DNA from: Pseudomonas citrullilanati
GTDB lineage: Bacteria; Pseudomonadota; Gammaproteobacteria; Pseudomonadales; Pseudomonadaceae
DNA length: 51,550 nucleotides
Reading direction: 5' to 3'
Assembly: GCF_030580855.1 (NCBI RefSeq)
Contig: NZ_JAUQOP010000036.1
Coordinates: 1 to 51,550, forward strand
The notes under the pieces are model-generated. The model made no database searches, had not been told where the DNA came from, and saw only the letters and a program-made list of their open reading frames with translations. Both the position numbers and the translations under genes were made by a program. How positions within the stretch are numbered: position 1 is the stretch's first letter; each line of letters begins with the position of its first letter. Below, piece by piece: positions 31,150 to 39,425 of the stretch.

Positions 31150-31853
31150 GTATTCGTTTGCCGGCCTTCTGGGCCGTGATTCCTGCCGCGGGCATCGGTG
31201 CCCGGATGGCTGCGGACCGACCCAAGCAGTACCTGCAACTGGGCGGACGCACGATTCTCGAACACAGCCTCGGCTGTTTCCTCGATCACCCCACCCTCAA
31301 GGGCGTGGTGGTGAGCGTTGCCCATGACGACCCCTACTGGCCAAGCCTGGCCTGCGCCAGCGATCCGCGCGTCCAGCGGGTGGACGGCGGCGAGCAGCGT
31401 GCCGATTCCGTGCTCAATGCCTTGCTGCATCTGCACGGGCAGGGCGCCGATGATCACGACTGGGTGCTGGTGCACGATGCAGCCCGGCCCAACTTGTCCC
31501 GGGACGACCTGGACACCTTGCTCGGCGAGTTGGTGAACGATCCGGTCGGCGGCCTGCTGGCCGTCCCGGCCCGGGACACCCTCAAGCGTGTCGACAAACA
31601 GGGCCGGGTGCAGGAAACCATCGATCGCAGCGTGATCTGGCAAGCCTACACCCCTCAGATGTTTCGCCTCGGCGCCCTGCACCGGGCCCTGGCCGACAGC
31701 CTGGTGGCGGATGCGCTCATCACCGATGAGGCATCGGCCATGGAATGGGCAGGGCAGGCCCCCCGCTTGATCGAGGGACGTTCCGACAACATCAAGGTCA
31801 CCCGCCCCGAAGACCTGGAGTGGCTGCGCCAGCGCTGGACCCATCGCCGCTAG
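31146..31853 (+). CDS. ispD: 2-C-methyl-D-erythritol 4-phosphate cytidylyltransferase
   Basis: The 235-residue enzyme attaches CMP to methylerythritol phosphate, the step after Dxr in the isoprenoid pathway. The nucleotide-binding motif VIPAAGIGARMAADRPKQYL is at the N-terminus, and LVHDAARPNLS, AVPARDTLKRV, and AYTPQMFRLGAL follow. ispF is not adjacent; the next genes lie on the other strand. Confidence 0.96.
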   Translation: MSIRLPAFWAVIPAAGIGARMAADRPKQYLQLGGRTILEHSLGCFLDHPTLKGVVVSVAHDDPYWPSLACASDPRVQRVDGGEQRADSVLNALLHLHGQGADDHDWVLVHDAARPNLSRDDLDTLLGELVNDPVGGLLAVPARDTLKRVDKQGRVQETIDRSVIWQAYTPQMFRLGALHRALADSLVADALITDEASAMEWAGQAPRLIEGRSDNIKVTRPEDLEWLRQRWTHRR

Positions 31854-31862
31854 GGCTCACCC

Positions 31863-31938
31863 CGCCTTCGCCAGCAGGCTCGCCCCCACAGGGGGTTGTG
31901 CGCACCTGCCCCTGTGGGAGCGAGCCTGCTCGCGAAGT
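31863..31938. repeat. Pair of REPs downstream of ispD
   Basis: CGCCAGCAGGCTCGCCCCCAC and GTGGGAGCGAGCCTGCTCGCG lie back to back around a short spacer, between the convergent ispD and response regulator genes. Confidence 0.85.
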
Positions 31939-31961
31939 CCTGCGCCCCAACCGCTGCGAAA

Positions 31962-33296
31962 TCAGTTGTCCTGCAAGAACATTTCCCGGCTCAACCCGTG
32001 CCGCTGCAATTTTTCATTGAAGGTGCGGCGAGGCAGTTGCAGTTCTTCGAGCACCGCTTTCACATCGCCCTTGTGCCGCATCAGGGCAGCGCGCAGGCAT
32101 TGGGCTTCGAAGGCTTCCTGCTGGGCAGCGAGGGATTGCCCGGGCTCGGTGTCCAGGGTGTGCGGCTGGTCCAGCCCCAGGACCTGGCGTTCGGCGACGT
32201 TGGCCAGTTCGCGCACGTTGCCCGGCCAGGCGTGGCTGAGCAGGTAGTTCAACTGCGGGCCGCTCAGGGGCGTGGCGGGACGGCCCAGGCGTTCGGCGGC
32301 GCTGTGGGTGAAGTGCTCGAACAGCAGGGGGATGTCCTCGCGCCGTTCCCGCAGCGGCGGCAGGCGCAGTTCGGCGATGTTCAGGCGGTAGGCAAGGTCT
32401 TCGCGGAAACGCCCGGCCCGGGCTTCGTCCAGCAGGTCGGGCTTGGTCGCGGCGATGATCCGCAGGTCCACGTGGATGCTCTGGTTCGAGCCCAGCCGTT
32501 CGAGTTTCTGTTCCTGTAGCACTCGTAGCAACTTGACCTGCTGGGCCAGGGGCATGCTTTCGATTTCATCGAGGAACAACGTGCCGCCGTGGGCGTATTC
32601 CAGCTTGCCGATGCGCTTGCCCTGGGCGCCGGTGAACGCGCCGCTTTCATGGCCGAACAGTTCCGCTTCGAACAACGGTTCGGGAATGGCCGCGCAGTTC
32701 AGCGCGACGAACGGCTTGCTCGCCCTCGGGCCGAAGTCGTGCAGGCACCGGGCGACCAGTTCCTTGCCGCTGCCGGTTTCGCCGCGGATCAATACGTTGA
32801 CCGGCAGCGTCGCCAGGTCCAGCACCTGGCGGCGCAGGGTCTGCAGTGCCCGCGACACGCCCAGCAGTGTGCCGTCGAGCCGGGCCCGGGCGTCGGCCTG
32901 TTCGTGCAGGCGGCGGTTCTCCAGGACCAGGCTGCGCTTGTCCAGGGCCCGCCGCAGGCTGCCGAGCAGGGCTTCGGGGCTGAAGGGCTTTTCGAGGAAG
33001 TCATAGGCGCCGTCGCGCATGGCTTCCACGGCCATCGGCACGTCCCCGTGGCCGGTCAAAAGGATCACCGGCAGGTCGGGGTCGCGGCGACGCACTTCGG
33101 CCAGCAGTTCCAGGCCGCTGAGACCGGGCATGCGCACATCGCTGAGGATCACCCCGGGGTAGTGCTCCGGCAATTGCGCCAGGCAGGCATCGGCGCGGTT
33201 GAACAACTGCACCTGGAAGCCCGACAGGCTCAACCATTGCTCGACGGCACTGCGGATGCTGCTTTCGTCATCCACGACCATGACTGAATCAAGCAT
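31962..33296 (-). CDS. Sigma-54-dependent response regulator, DctD/NtrC family
   Basis: The 444-residue activator has a receiver domain with acidic pocket D9/D10, phosphoacceptor D53 and K103. The AAA+ domain has Walker A GETGSGKE (172-179), the sigma-54-contacting loop GAFTGA (219-224) and LFLDEIESMPL, and a Fis-type helix-turn-helix lies at about 405-440 (LEELQLPRRTFNEKLQRHG). It should activate sigma-54 promoters in response to the sensor kinase encoded just upstream, whose end it overlaps by 8 bases. The family includes DctD and MifR, which control C4-dicarboxylate or alpha-ketoglutarate uptake. No transporter lies next to it, so the target is unknown. Confidence 0.9.
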   Translation of the reverse strand: MLDSVMVVDDESSIRSAVEQWLSLSGFQVQLFNRADACLAQLPEHYPGVILSDVRMPGLSGLELLAEVRRRDPDLPVILLTGHGDVPMAVEAMRDGAYDFLEKPFSPEALLGSLRRALDKRSLVLENRRLHEQADARARLDGTLLGVSRALQTLRRQVLDLATLPVNVLIRGETGSGKELVARCLHDFGPRASKPFVALNCAAIPEPLFEAELFGHESGAFTGAQGKRIGKLEYAHGGTLFLDEIESMPLAQQVKLLRVLQEQKLERLGSNQSIHVDLRIIAATKPDLLDEARAGRFREDLAYRLNIAELRLPPLRERREDIPLLFEHFTHSAAERLGRPATPLSGPQLNYLLSHAWPGNVRELANVAERQVLGLDQPHTLDTEPGQSLAAQQEAFEAQCLRAALMRHKGDVKAVLEELQLPRRTFNEKLQRHGLSREMFLQDN

Positions 33297-35097
33297 GCGA
33301 CTGCGCCTCCTGGTCGATGGGCAAGGTCACGCAGAATACCGCGCCGTGCTCATGATTGTCCGCTGTCAGTCGCCCGCCCGATTCATGAATGATCGCAAAC
33401 GACACCGCCAACCCCAGGCCCAGGCCGTCGCCCACCGCCTTGGTGGTGAAGAAGGGGTCGAATACCTGGGCCAGGTGCTCCTCGGCAATCCCGCAACCGC
33501 TGTCGCTGACGCACAGGCGCCACAACTGTTCATCGGCCTCCAGGCGCACTTCCAGGCGCTTGAGGGGTTGCCCGGCCATGGCGTCGAGGGCGTTGCGCAA
33601 CAGGTTGATCAACACCTGTTCGAGGCGGATCGCGTCGCCACGCACCCACGCCGGGCGCGTCAGGTGCAGCACGGTGCTGACCTGTTCGTCCCGCAGCCGG
33701 GTGTCCAGCAGTTGCAGCGCCTGGTCCACCACCGCCGCCAGGTCCAGCCGTTCGCGCAGGCCGCTGGGGCTCTTGCGGGCGAAGGTCTTCAGGTGGCCGG
33801 TGAGGGCGGCCATGCGGGTCAGCATGTCGTCCACCGGCTTGAGGGCCTTGTAGGCTTCGTCAACCCGGCCGTGGTCCAGCAGCAGGCGCAACGTGGCCAA
33901 TTGCATGCGCTGGGCGGTCAGCGGCTGGTTGATTTCGTGGGCCAGGGCCGCGGACATCTGACCCAGGGCCGCCAGCTTGGCCGATTGCACCAGGCCGTCC
34001 TGGGCCGTGCGCAGGTCCCGGGTGCGGACTTCCACCAACCGTTCCAGCTCTTCACGGCTGCGCTGGCGAAGCTTGGCCAGGCGCCAGCGCTGGTTGAGAA
34101 ACAGCAGCAGGAACACCAGCGCCAGCCAGGACCCAGCGGCAGCCAGCCCGGCGTTGCGCAGGTCCTCGAAGGCGATCTGCGGATGACGCAGCAGGTGCAG
34201 CGTCCAGCCCTCGGCGGCCAGGGGCAGGGACTCCCAGAGGTAATCGGCGCTGCCTCCCGGGGCCGCGACACGGGCCAGGTGGCTGTTGTCGTCGAAGCGG
34301 CGCAGCGATTCGATGGCCAGCGGTTGCAGCGGTTGCTTGTCGTACTGGCGGGTGGTCTTGAGTTCGGCGCGGTCGCTGTCGGTCAACGGCTGCAAGTGGC
34401 GATATCGCCAGCCCGGGCGATTGGCGATGAACACGATGCCCCGGGCATCGCTCACCAGTAAGGTATCGCTGCCCTGGCGCCATTCGCGCTCAAGCTCCGG
34501 AAACTCCAGCTTTACCACCATGGCGCCGAGGAACTCGCCGTTGTCGCCGGTCACTGCGCTGGAGAGGAAGTAGCCGGGAATGCCGCTGGTGACGCCTACC
34601 GCATAGAAGCGCCCGGTGCCTTGGGTGCGGGTCTGGATGAAATAGGGGCGGAACCCGTAGTTGTGGCCGACATAGCTGCTGGGCAGTTGCCAGTTACTGG
34701 CCGCAACGGCCAGGCCGTTGTGGTCGAGCAGTTCCAGGGTGGACGATTGGGCGGCGCCGTTGATTCGCTCCAGCTTGCGATTCAACGCGTCCTGTTGCGC
34801 ACCTTCGACCGGCCCCTTGAGGGCCGAGCGCAACTCCGGGTCCAGCGCCAGCACGGCGGGCAGGGCGCGGTAGCGTTCGATCAGGGTGTGCAGGGAATTG
34901 GCGTACAGCGCCAATTGCTGGCTCGCACGGTGGGCGTCCTCTTCCAGGGCCGCGCGCTCGGCGTGGCGCACGGCGAGGGTGGCGGCGAGCGCCGCGCCGG
35001 CAAGGATCAACAGGGTGTACAGCGACAGGCGCAAGGTGCGGGTGGTTGGCAACATGCTGGCGTGGACAGGTTGAAAGTCGGGCGGGCACGATAGCAT
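33289..35097 (-). CDS. Sensor histidine kinase, DctB type
   Basis: This 602-residue kinase has a first membrane helix at about 25-43, a periplasmic double-Cache-like sensor region (about 44-310, with SNWQLPSSYVGHNYGFRPYF typical of DctB), and a second helix near 318-336. A coiled linker, the phosphoacceptor histidine H387 in ALAHEINQPL, and an HATPase domain (INLLRNALDAM, DSGCGIAEEHLAQVFDPFF, GLGLGLAVS) follow. DctB kinases sense C4-dicarboxylates; the ligand here is inferred only. ATG 35055, which would drop 14 residues, is a possible start; neither start has a good ribosome site. The fumarase gene upstream on the same strand is separated by a terminator. Confidence 0.88.
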   Translation of the reverse strand: MLSCPPDFQPVHASMLPTTRTLRLSLYTLLILAGAALAATLAVRHAERAALEEDAHRASQQLALYANSLHTLIERYRALPAVLALDPELRSALKGPVEGAQQDALNRKLERINGAAQSSTLELLDHNGLAVAASNWQLPSSYVGHNYGFRPYFIQTRTQGTGRFYAVGVTSGIPGYFLSSAVTGDNGEFLGAMVVKLEFPELEREWRQGSDTLLVSDARGIVFIANRPGWRYRHLQPLTDSDRAELKTTRQYDKQPLQPLAIESLRRFDDNSHLARVAAPGGSADYLWESLPLAAEGWTLHLLRHPQIAFEDLRNAGLAAAGSWLALVFLLLFLNQRWRLAKLRQRSREELERLVEVRTRDLRTAQDGLVQSAKLAALGQMSAALAHEINQPLTAQRMQLATLRLLLDHGRVDEAYKALKPVDDMLTRMAALTGHLKTFARKSPSGLRERLDLAAVVDQALQLLDTRLRDEQVSTVLHLTRPAWVRGDAIRLEQVLINLLRNALDAMAGQPLKRLEVRLEADEQLWRLCVSDSGCGIAEEHLAQVFDPFFTTKAVGDGLGLGLAVSFAIIHESGGRLTADNHEHGAVFCVTLPIDQEAQSHA

Positions 35098-35143
35098 GGC
35101 GATGGCCTGGAGCGATCAGGGACTTGGAACCTGCACCTGATCC

Positions 35144-35233
35144 TGTGGGAGCGGGCTTGCCCGCGAAGACGCCGGCACATCCAACAGGGATGCATGTTGA
35201 CCCAGCGCTTTCGCGGGCAAGCCCGCTCCCACA
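35144..35233. repeat. REPIN upstream of the sensor kinase gene
   Basis: TGTGGGAGCGGGCTTGCCCGCGAA and its inverse form arms of about 24 bases, placed between the kinase start and the fumarase terminator. Confidence 0.9.
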
Positions 35234-35294
35234 GTAGAACTCGGGCAGCCGTCGAACTTCTGCATCCCTGACTTTTTCGGGAAAGGGCGGACAT

Positions 35295-35330
35295 AAAAAA
35301 AGGCCGGTGGGCATGCACCCACCGGCCTTC
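35295..35330 (-). terminator. Intrinsic terminator of the fumarase gene
   Basis: On the minus strand GGCCGGTGGGTGC pairs with GCACCCACCGGCC (perfect, tiny loop), followed by seven T. It begins about 20 bases past the fumarase stop and isolates it from the two-component genes. Confidence 0.9.
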
Positions 35331-35351
35331 TTCATGGCATCGAAGGGCGTG

Positions 35352-36875
35352 TTACTGCACTTCTACCGCCAGGCTGTCGCTGATCTTCTTCTGCCAGATG
35401 GCCGGGCCGGTGATGTGCACCGACTCGCCCTGGCTGTCCACGGCGACCGTTACCGGCATGTCCTTGACCTCGAACTCGTAGATCGCTTCCATGCCCAGCT
35501 CGGCGAACGCCAGGACCTTGGATTTGCGGATCGCCTGGGCCACCAGGTAGGCGGCGCCGCCCACGGCCATGAGGTACACCGCCTTGTTGTCCTTGATCGC
35601 TTCGATGGCGGTCGGGCCGCGCTCGGATTTGCCGATCATGCCCAACAGGCCGGTCTGCTCGAGGATCTGGCGGGTGAACTTGTCCATTCGCGTGGCCGTG
35701 GTCGGGCCGGCCGGACCGACGACTTCGTCACCCACCGGGTCGACCGGGCCGACGTAGTAGATGAAGCGACCTTTCAAGTCCACCGGCAGGGTTTCACCCT
35801 TGTTCAGCATCTCGACCATGCGCTTGTGCGCCGCGTCGCGACCGGTGAGCATCTTGCCGTTGAGCAGCACGGTTTCGCCCGGTTTCCAGCTCTGCACTTC
35901 TTCCGGGGTCAGGGTGTCGAGGTTCACGCGGCGAGCCGAGGGGCCGGCTTCCCAGACGATTTCCGGGTAGGCGTCCAGCGGTGGCGCTTCCAGCTCCGCC
36001 GGGCCCGTGCCGTCGAGCACGAAGTGGGCGTGACGGGTGGCGGCGCAGTTGGGGATCATGCACACCGGCAGGGACGCGGCGTGGGTCGGGTAGTCCATGA
36101 TCTTCACGTCGAGCACGGTGGTCAGGCCGCCCAGGCCCTGGGCGCCGATGCCCAGTTGGTTGACCTTCTCGAACAGCTCCAGGCGCATTTCCTCGATGCG
36201 GTTCTGCGGGCCGCGTGCCTTCAGCTCGTGGATGTCGATGGATTCCATCAACACTTCCTTGGCCATGACCGCGGCTTTCTCGGCGGTGCCGCCGATGCCG
36301 ATGCCCAGCATGCCAGGCGGGCACCAGCCGGCGCCCATGGTCGGAACGGTCTTGAGGACCCAGTCGACGATGGAGTCGGACGGGTTGAGCATGGCCATCT
36401 TCGACTTGTTCTCGGAACCGCCGCCCTTGGCCGCCACGTCCACTTCCACGGTGTTGCCCGGGACGATGGAGTAATGGATGACCGCCGGGGTGTTGTCCTT
36501 GGTGTTCTTGCGCGCGCCCGCCGGGTCGGCGAGGATCGATGCGCGCAGGACGTTTTCCGGCAGGTTGTAGGCGCGACGCACGCCCTCGTTGATCATGTCG
36601 TCCAGGCTCATGGTCGCGCCATCCCAGCGCACGTCCATGCCCACGCGCACGAACACGGTCACGATGCCGGTGTCCTGGCAGATCGGCCGGTGGCCGGTGG
36701 CGCACATGCGCGAGTTGATCAGGATCTGCGCCATGGAGTCACGGGCCGCCGGCGATTCTTCGCGCAGGTAGGCCTCGTGCATCGCCTGGATGAAGTCCAC
36801 GGGGTGGTAGTAGGAAATGAACTGCAAGGCGTCGGCAACGCTCTGTATCAGGTCATCTTGCTTGATCACGGTCAT
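35352..36875 (-). CDS. Class I fumarate hydratase (iron-sulfur)
   Basis: The 507-residue protein is a single-chain class I fumarase that interconverts fumarate and malate in the TCA cycle with a labile 4Fe-4S cluster. Three cysteines in family-specific settings can act as cluster ligands: C66 (GHRPICQDTG), C185 (GAGWCPPG) and C277 (MIPNCAAT). The N-terminal alpha and C-terminal beta domains (VYLMAVGGAAYLVAQAI, FEVKDMPVTVAVDSQG) are both present. GAGGAG stands 8 bases before ATG 36875, so I discard an upstream start. By gene order it matches PAO1 PA4333, from memory. Class I tartrate dehydratase is a related alternative. Confidence 0.93.
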   Translation of the reverse strand: MTVIKQDDLIQSVADALQFISYYHPVDFIQAMHEAYLREESPAARDSMAQILINSRMCATGHRPICQDTGIVTVFVRVGMDVRWDGATMSLDDMINEGVRRAYNLPENVLRASILADPAGARKNTKDNTPAVIHYSIVPGNTVEVDVAAKGGGSENKSKMAMLNPSDSIVDWVLKTVPTMGAGWCPPGMLGIGIGGTAEKAAVMAKEVLMESIDIHELKARGPQNRIEEMRLELFEKVNQLGIGAQGLGGLTTVLDVKIMDYPTHAASLPVCMIPNCAATRHAHFVLDGTGPAELEAPPLDAYPEIVWEAGPSARRVNLDTLTPEEVQSWKPGETVLLNGKMLTGRDAAHKRMVEMLNKGETLPVDLKGRFIYYVGPVDPVGDEVVGPAGPTTATRMDKFTRQILEQTGLLGMIGKSERGPTAIEAIKDNKAVYLMAVGGAAYLVAQAIRKSKVLAFAELGMEAIYEFEVKDMPVTVAVDSQGESVHITGPAIWQKKISDSLAVEVQ

Positions 36876-37023
36876 GAGTCGCGCTCCTCTAGAAGACGGG
36901 AACATTCAATAAGGTGCCGGCCGCTTGGGTGCATCGGTCGACGGGCGGCACCTCTTACAAGGCACGCCGGGCATGCTGGCGCGACGCTAAAAAGGCGCGG
37001 CAGTATAGCGCAGGCCGGCACCC

Positions 37024-37210
37024 TGTGGGAGCGAGCTGCCCTTGTGGCGAGGGGATTTATCTGTGGCGAGGGGATTTATCCCCGCTGGGCTGCGCAGCAG
37101 CCCCGAAGCGACTGAAGTCCAAACCCTGACGCACCGAGGCGCCTGGCTTTCAGGGCTGCTACACAGCCCAGCGGGGATAAATCCCCTCGCTACATGGGCG
37201 CGAGCCCACA
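37024..37210. repeat. REPIN nested inside another REPIN, with a 20-bp tandem repeat
   Basis: The ends TGTGGGAGCGAGC and GCGCGAGCCCACA belong to the first REP family, while the interior is a complete element of the second family (TGTGGCGAGGGGATTTATCC to its inverse near 37194). Within it TGTGGCGAGGGGATTTATC occurs twice at an offset of 20 bases (37043 and 37063). It lies between the fumarase and diguanylate cyclase start regions. Confidence 0.85.
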
Positions 37211-37240
37211 TCAAACAACTGCGTCAACCAGGCCATTGCT

Positions 37241-37304
37241 TTGACGCCATTTTTCTGCTCCAGAATTGAATGGTCATTTGGCCTGCACGCCACTAAAGTG
37301 GCGT
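37241..37304 (+). promoter_or_regulatory. Candidate promoter and operator-like dyad before sadC
   Basis: TTGACG at 37241 is a good -35 match, but its -10 partner is poor. A 7-bp perfect dyad ACGCCAC-TAAA-GTGGCGT (37287-37304) is framed by two direct copies of TGGCCTG and ends 43 bases before the sadC ATG. It may be an operator or a leader hairpin. Confidence 0.35.
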
Positions 37305-37347
37305 CTGGCCTGTAGCGTAGGACGCCTCCTGTCAGTTTCCCTTTCCC

Positions 37348-38469
37348 ATGGTGAGTCAACGATTGACCCATAACGCCATTCAACGTCTTTTGCTGAAACG
37401 CTTCGCTTTGGCGGCCGCGACTTACGCGCTGGCACTGGTGTTGTTGTGGCTGGCATTTTTCAGTGGTCATTACCTCGACTCGTTGCGCGGTGTCATCATC
37501 GGCAGCGTGCTCGTGGCGGTGTGCCAGGCGGGGCTGTTCACGCTGTTCATCACCGGTCGCAACCTGCGCTTCGCCGACCCCAGCCTCACCGAAATACAAG
37601 TGCTGGTCGGCCTAGGCTGGCAGACCTGGATGATGGCCCACCTGGACCAGGCCCGGGGCGTGTTTCTGGTGTTCTACGTGCTGATCCTGTTGTTCGGGCT
37701 GTTCCACCTGACGCGCCGGGTCTTCGTGCGCTGTGCGACGCTGGTGTTCATCAGCTTTACCGGCATCACCCTCTGGGATGGCTATTTCTTCCGGCTGCCC
37801 GACCCCACGCTGGCCGGGTTGCAGGTGTGCGTGCTGTTCATGGTGCTGGTGTGGCTGGTGTTCTATGCCCGCTACGTCCAGACCTCGCGCCAGCGCATGC
37901 GCCAGCGTCGATTTGCCCTGCAGGCGCACCAGGACACGTTGCGCGGCATGATGCGCCAGCTCGAAGACCTGGTGGCCACCGATGAACTGACCGGGCTATT
38001 CAACCGCCGGCATTTCCTGCGCCTGGCTTCCCGCGAACTCAATACCCTCAGGCCCGGCGTTGCCCATGGCCTGGCGCTGATCGACCTCGATCATTTCAAG
38101 CGCATCAACGACCTGCACGGTCACGCTGCCGGGGACCAGGTGCTCCAGGCATTCGCCAGCGTCGCCACGGCGTGCCTGCGCGAAGGCGATGTGCTGGCCC
38201 GTTATGGCGGCGAAGAGTTCGTCATGCTCCTGCCCGCCTGCGACCCATCGCGCCTCACGGCTTGTTGCGAGCGATTGCGGCTGGCGTTCACCGAAGTCGA
38301 GCTGGTCGGCCTGCAGGTCGGTGCGCTGAGCTTGTCGGCGGGCATGACCCTGCTGGAGGTGGGCGACGACCTGGACAACGCGTTGCAACGCGCCGACCAG
38401 GCGCTGTACCGTGCCAAGCGAGACGGCCGCAATCGTTGCGCCGCCGCCTGGGAGAGTGTCGATGCCTGA
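37348..38469 (+). CDS. sadC: Membrane-bound diguanylate cyclase, SadC-like
   Basis: The 373-residue protein has about six hydrophobic helices in residues 18-175, a coiled-coil linker and a GGDEF domain. The active site is GGEEF (residues 287-291), an accepted active variant, and the product-inhibition site RxxD is intact at 278-281 (REGD), five residues before it. It should make cyclic-di-GMP at the inner membrane. Placement between fumarase and ferredoxin reductase genes and upstream of pykA matches sadC (PA4332) of P. aeruginosa, which promotes surface attachment and reduces swarming. From memory it is shorter than PAO1 SadC, so the symbol rests mainly on synteny. The reductase gene overlaps its end by 8 bases. 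Confidence 0.8.
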   Translation: MVSQRLTHNAIQRLLLKRFALAAATYALALVLLWLAFFSGHYLDSLRGVIIGSVLVAVCQAGLFTLFITGRNLRFADPSLTEIQVLVGLGWQTWMMAHLDQARGVFLVFYVLILLFGLFHLTRRVFVRCATLVFISFTGITLWDGYFFRLPDPTLAGLQVCVLFMVLVWLVFYARYVQTSRQRMRQRRFALQAHQDTLRGMMRQLEDLVATDELTGLFNRRHFLRLASRELNTLRPGVAHGLALIDLDHFKRINDLHGHAAGDQVLQAFASVATACLREGDVLARYGGEEFVMLLPACDPSRLTACCERLRLAFTEVELVGLQVGALSLSAGMTLLEVGDDLDNALQRADQALYRAKRDGRNRCAAAWESVDA

Positions 38470-39397
38470 ACTGACAGTCGCTGGCCGGCAATGGACGGTG
38501 GCGGCGGGCAGTAACCTGCTGGACGCGTTGAATGCCTCCGGTGTCGCGGTGCCCTACAGTTGCCGAGCCGGCAGTTGCCATGCGTGCCTGGTGCGATGCG
38601 TGGGCGGCGATGTGCGTGACAGCCGGCCCGATGCCTTGAGCCCGCCCCAGCGCGATCAAGGCTGGCGGCTGGCCTGCCAATGCCAGGTGATCGAGGATGT
38701 ACAGGTCCACACCTTCGACCCGCAGCGCGACGGTCGCGCGGCCCAGGTGGCGGCGGTGGATTGGCTGGGCGCCGACGTGTTGCGCTTGCGAATCACCCCT
38801 GAGCGGCCCCTGCGTTATCGCGCCGGCCAGCACCTGGTGCTGTGGGCCGGCGAGGTGGCGCGGCCATACTCCCTGGCAAGCCTGCCGGAGGAAGACCGAT
38901 TCCTGGAGTTTCACCTCGATTGCCGCGAACCCGGCCAATTCGTCGACGCGGCTCGGCAGCTGAAGGTTGGCGACCCGATCCGCCTCGGTGAATTGCGCGG
39001 CGGTGCCCTGCACTACGACCCCGACTGGACCGACAAGCCGCTCTGGCTGCTGGCGGCCGGCACCGGCCTGGCGCCGCTGTTCGGCCTGCTGCGCGAAGCC
39101 CTGCGCCAGCATCACCAAGGTGGCGTGCGCCTTATTCACGTGGCCCATGACCAAGCCGGTCACTATTTGGCCAAACCCCTGGCGGCACTGGCGTCCAAGC
39201 ACCCGAACCTGGCCGTGGAGCTGTTGACCGCGGCCGAGGCGCCGTCCGCGTTGGCGCAACTGCGGCTTGTTTCGCGGCAAACCCAAGCCTTACTCTGCGG
39301 CCATCCCGACCGGGTCGAGGCCTTTGCCAAGCGCCTTTACCTGGCTGGCCTGCCGCGCAATCAACTGCTGGCCGACGTGTTCCTGCCCCGTGGTTGA
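38462..39397 (+). CDS. Ferredoxin-domain-fused NAD(P)H/flavin oxidoreductase
   Basis: This 311-residue protein has an N-terminal plant-type 2Fe-2S ferredoxin domain, with cysteines C34, C39, C42 (SCRAGSCHAC) and C72. A ferredoxin-reductase FAD domain (RPYSLASLPEE) and an NAD(P)-binding domain (WLLAAGTGLAPLFGLL) follow. This is the layout of electron-transfer components of oxygenases and of CDP-6-deoxy-delta-3,4-glucoseen reductase. No oxygenase lies nearby, so its partner is unknown. ATG 38462 overlaps the cyclase stop by 8 bases, suggesting translational coupling. It corresponds by position to PAO1 PA4331. Confidence 0.88.
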   Translation: MPELTVAGRQWTVAAGSNLLDALNASGVAVPYSCRAGSCHACLVRCVGGDVRDSRPDALSPPQRDQGWRLACQCQVIEDVQVHTFDPQRDGRAAQVAAVDWLGADVLRLRITPERPLRYRAGQHLVLWAGEVARPYSLASLPEEDRFLEFHLDCREPGQFVDAARQLKVGDPIRLGELRGGALHYDPDWTDKPLWLLAAGTGLAPLFGLLREALRQHHQGGVRLIHVAHDQAGHYLAKPLAALASKHPNLAVELLTAAEAPSALAQLRLVSRQTQALLCGHPDRVEAFAKRLYLAGLPRNQLLADVFLPRG

Positions 39398-39425
39398 GCG
39401 CTGATTTCCAGACGCGAGACCGACC

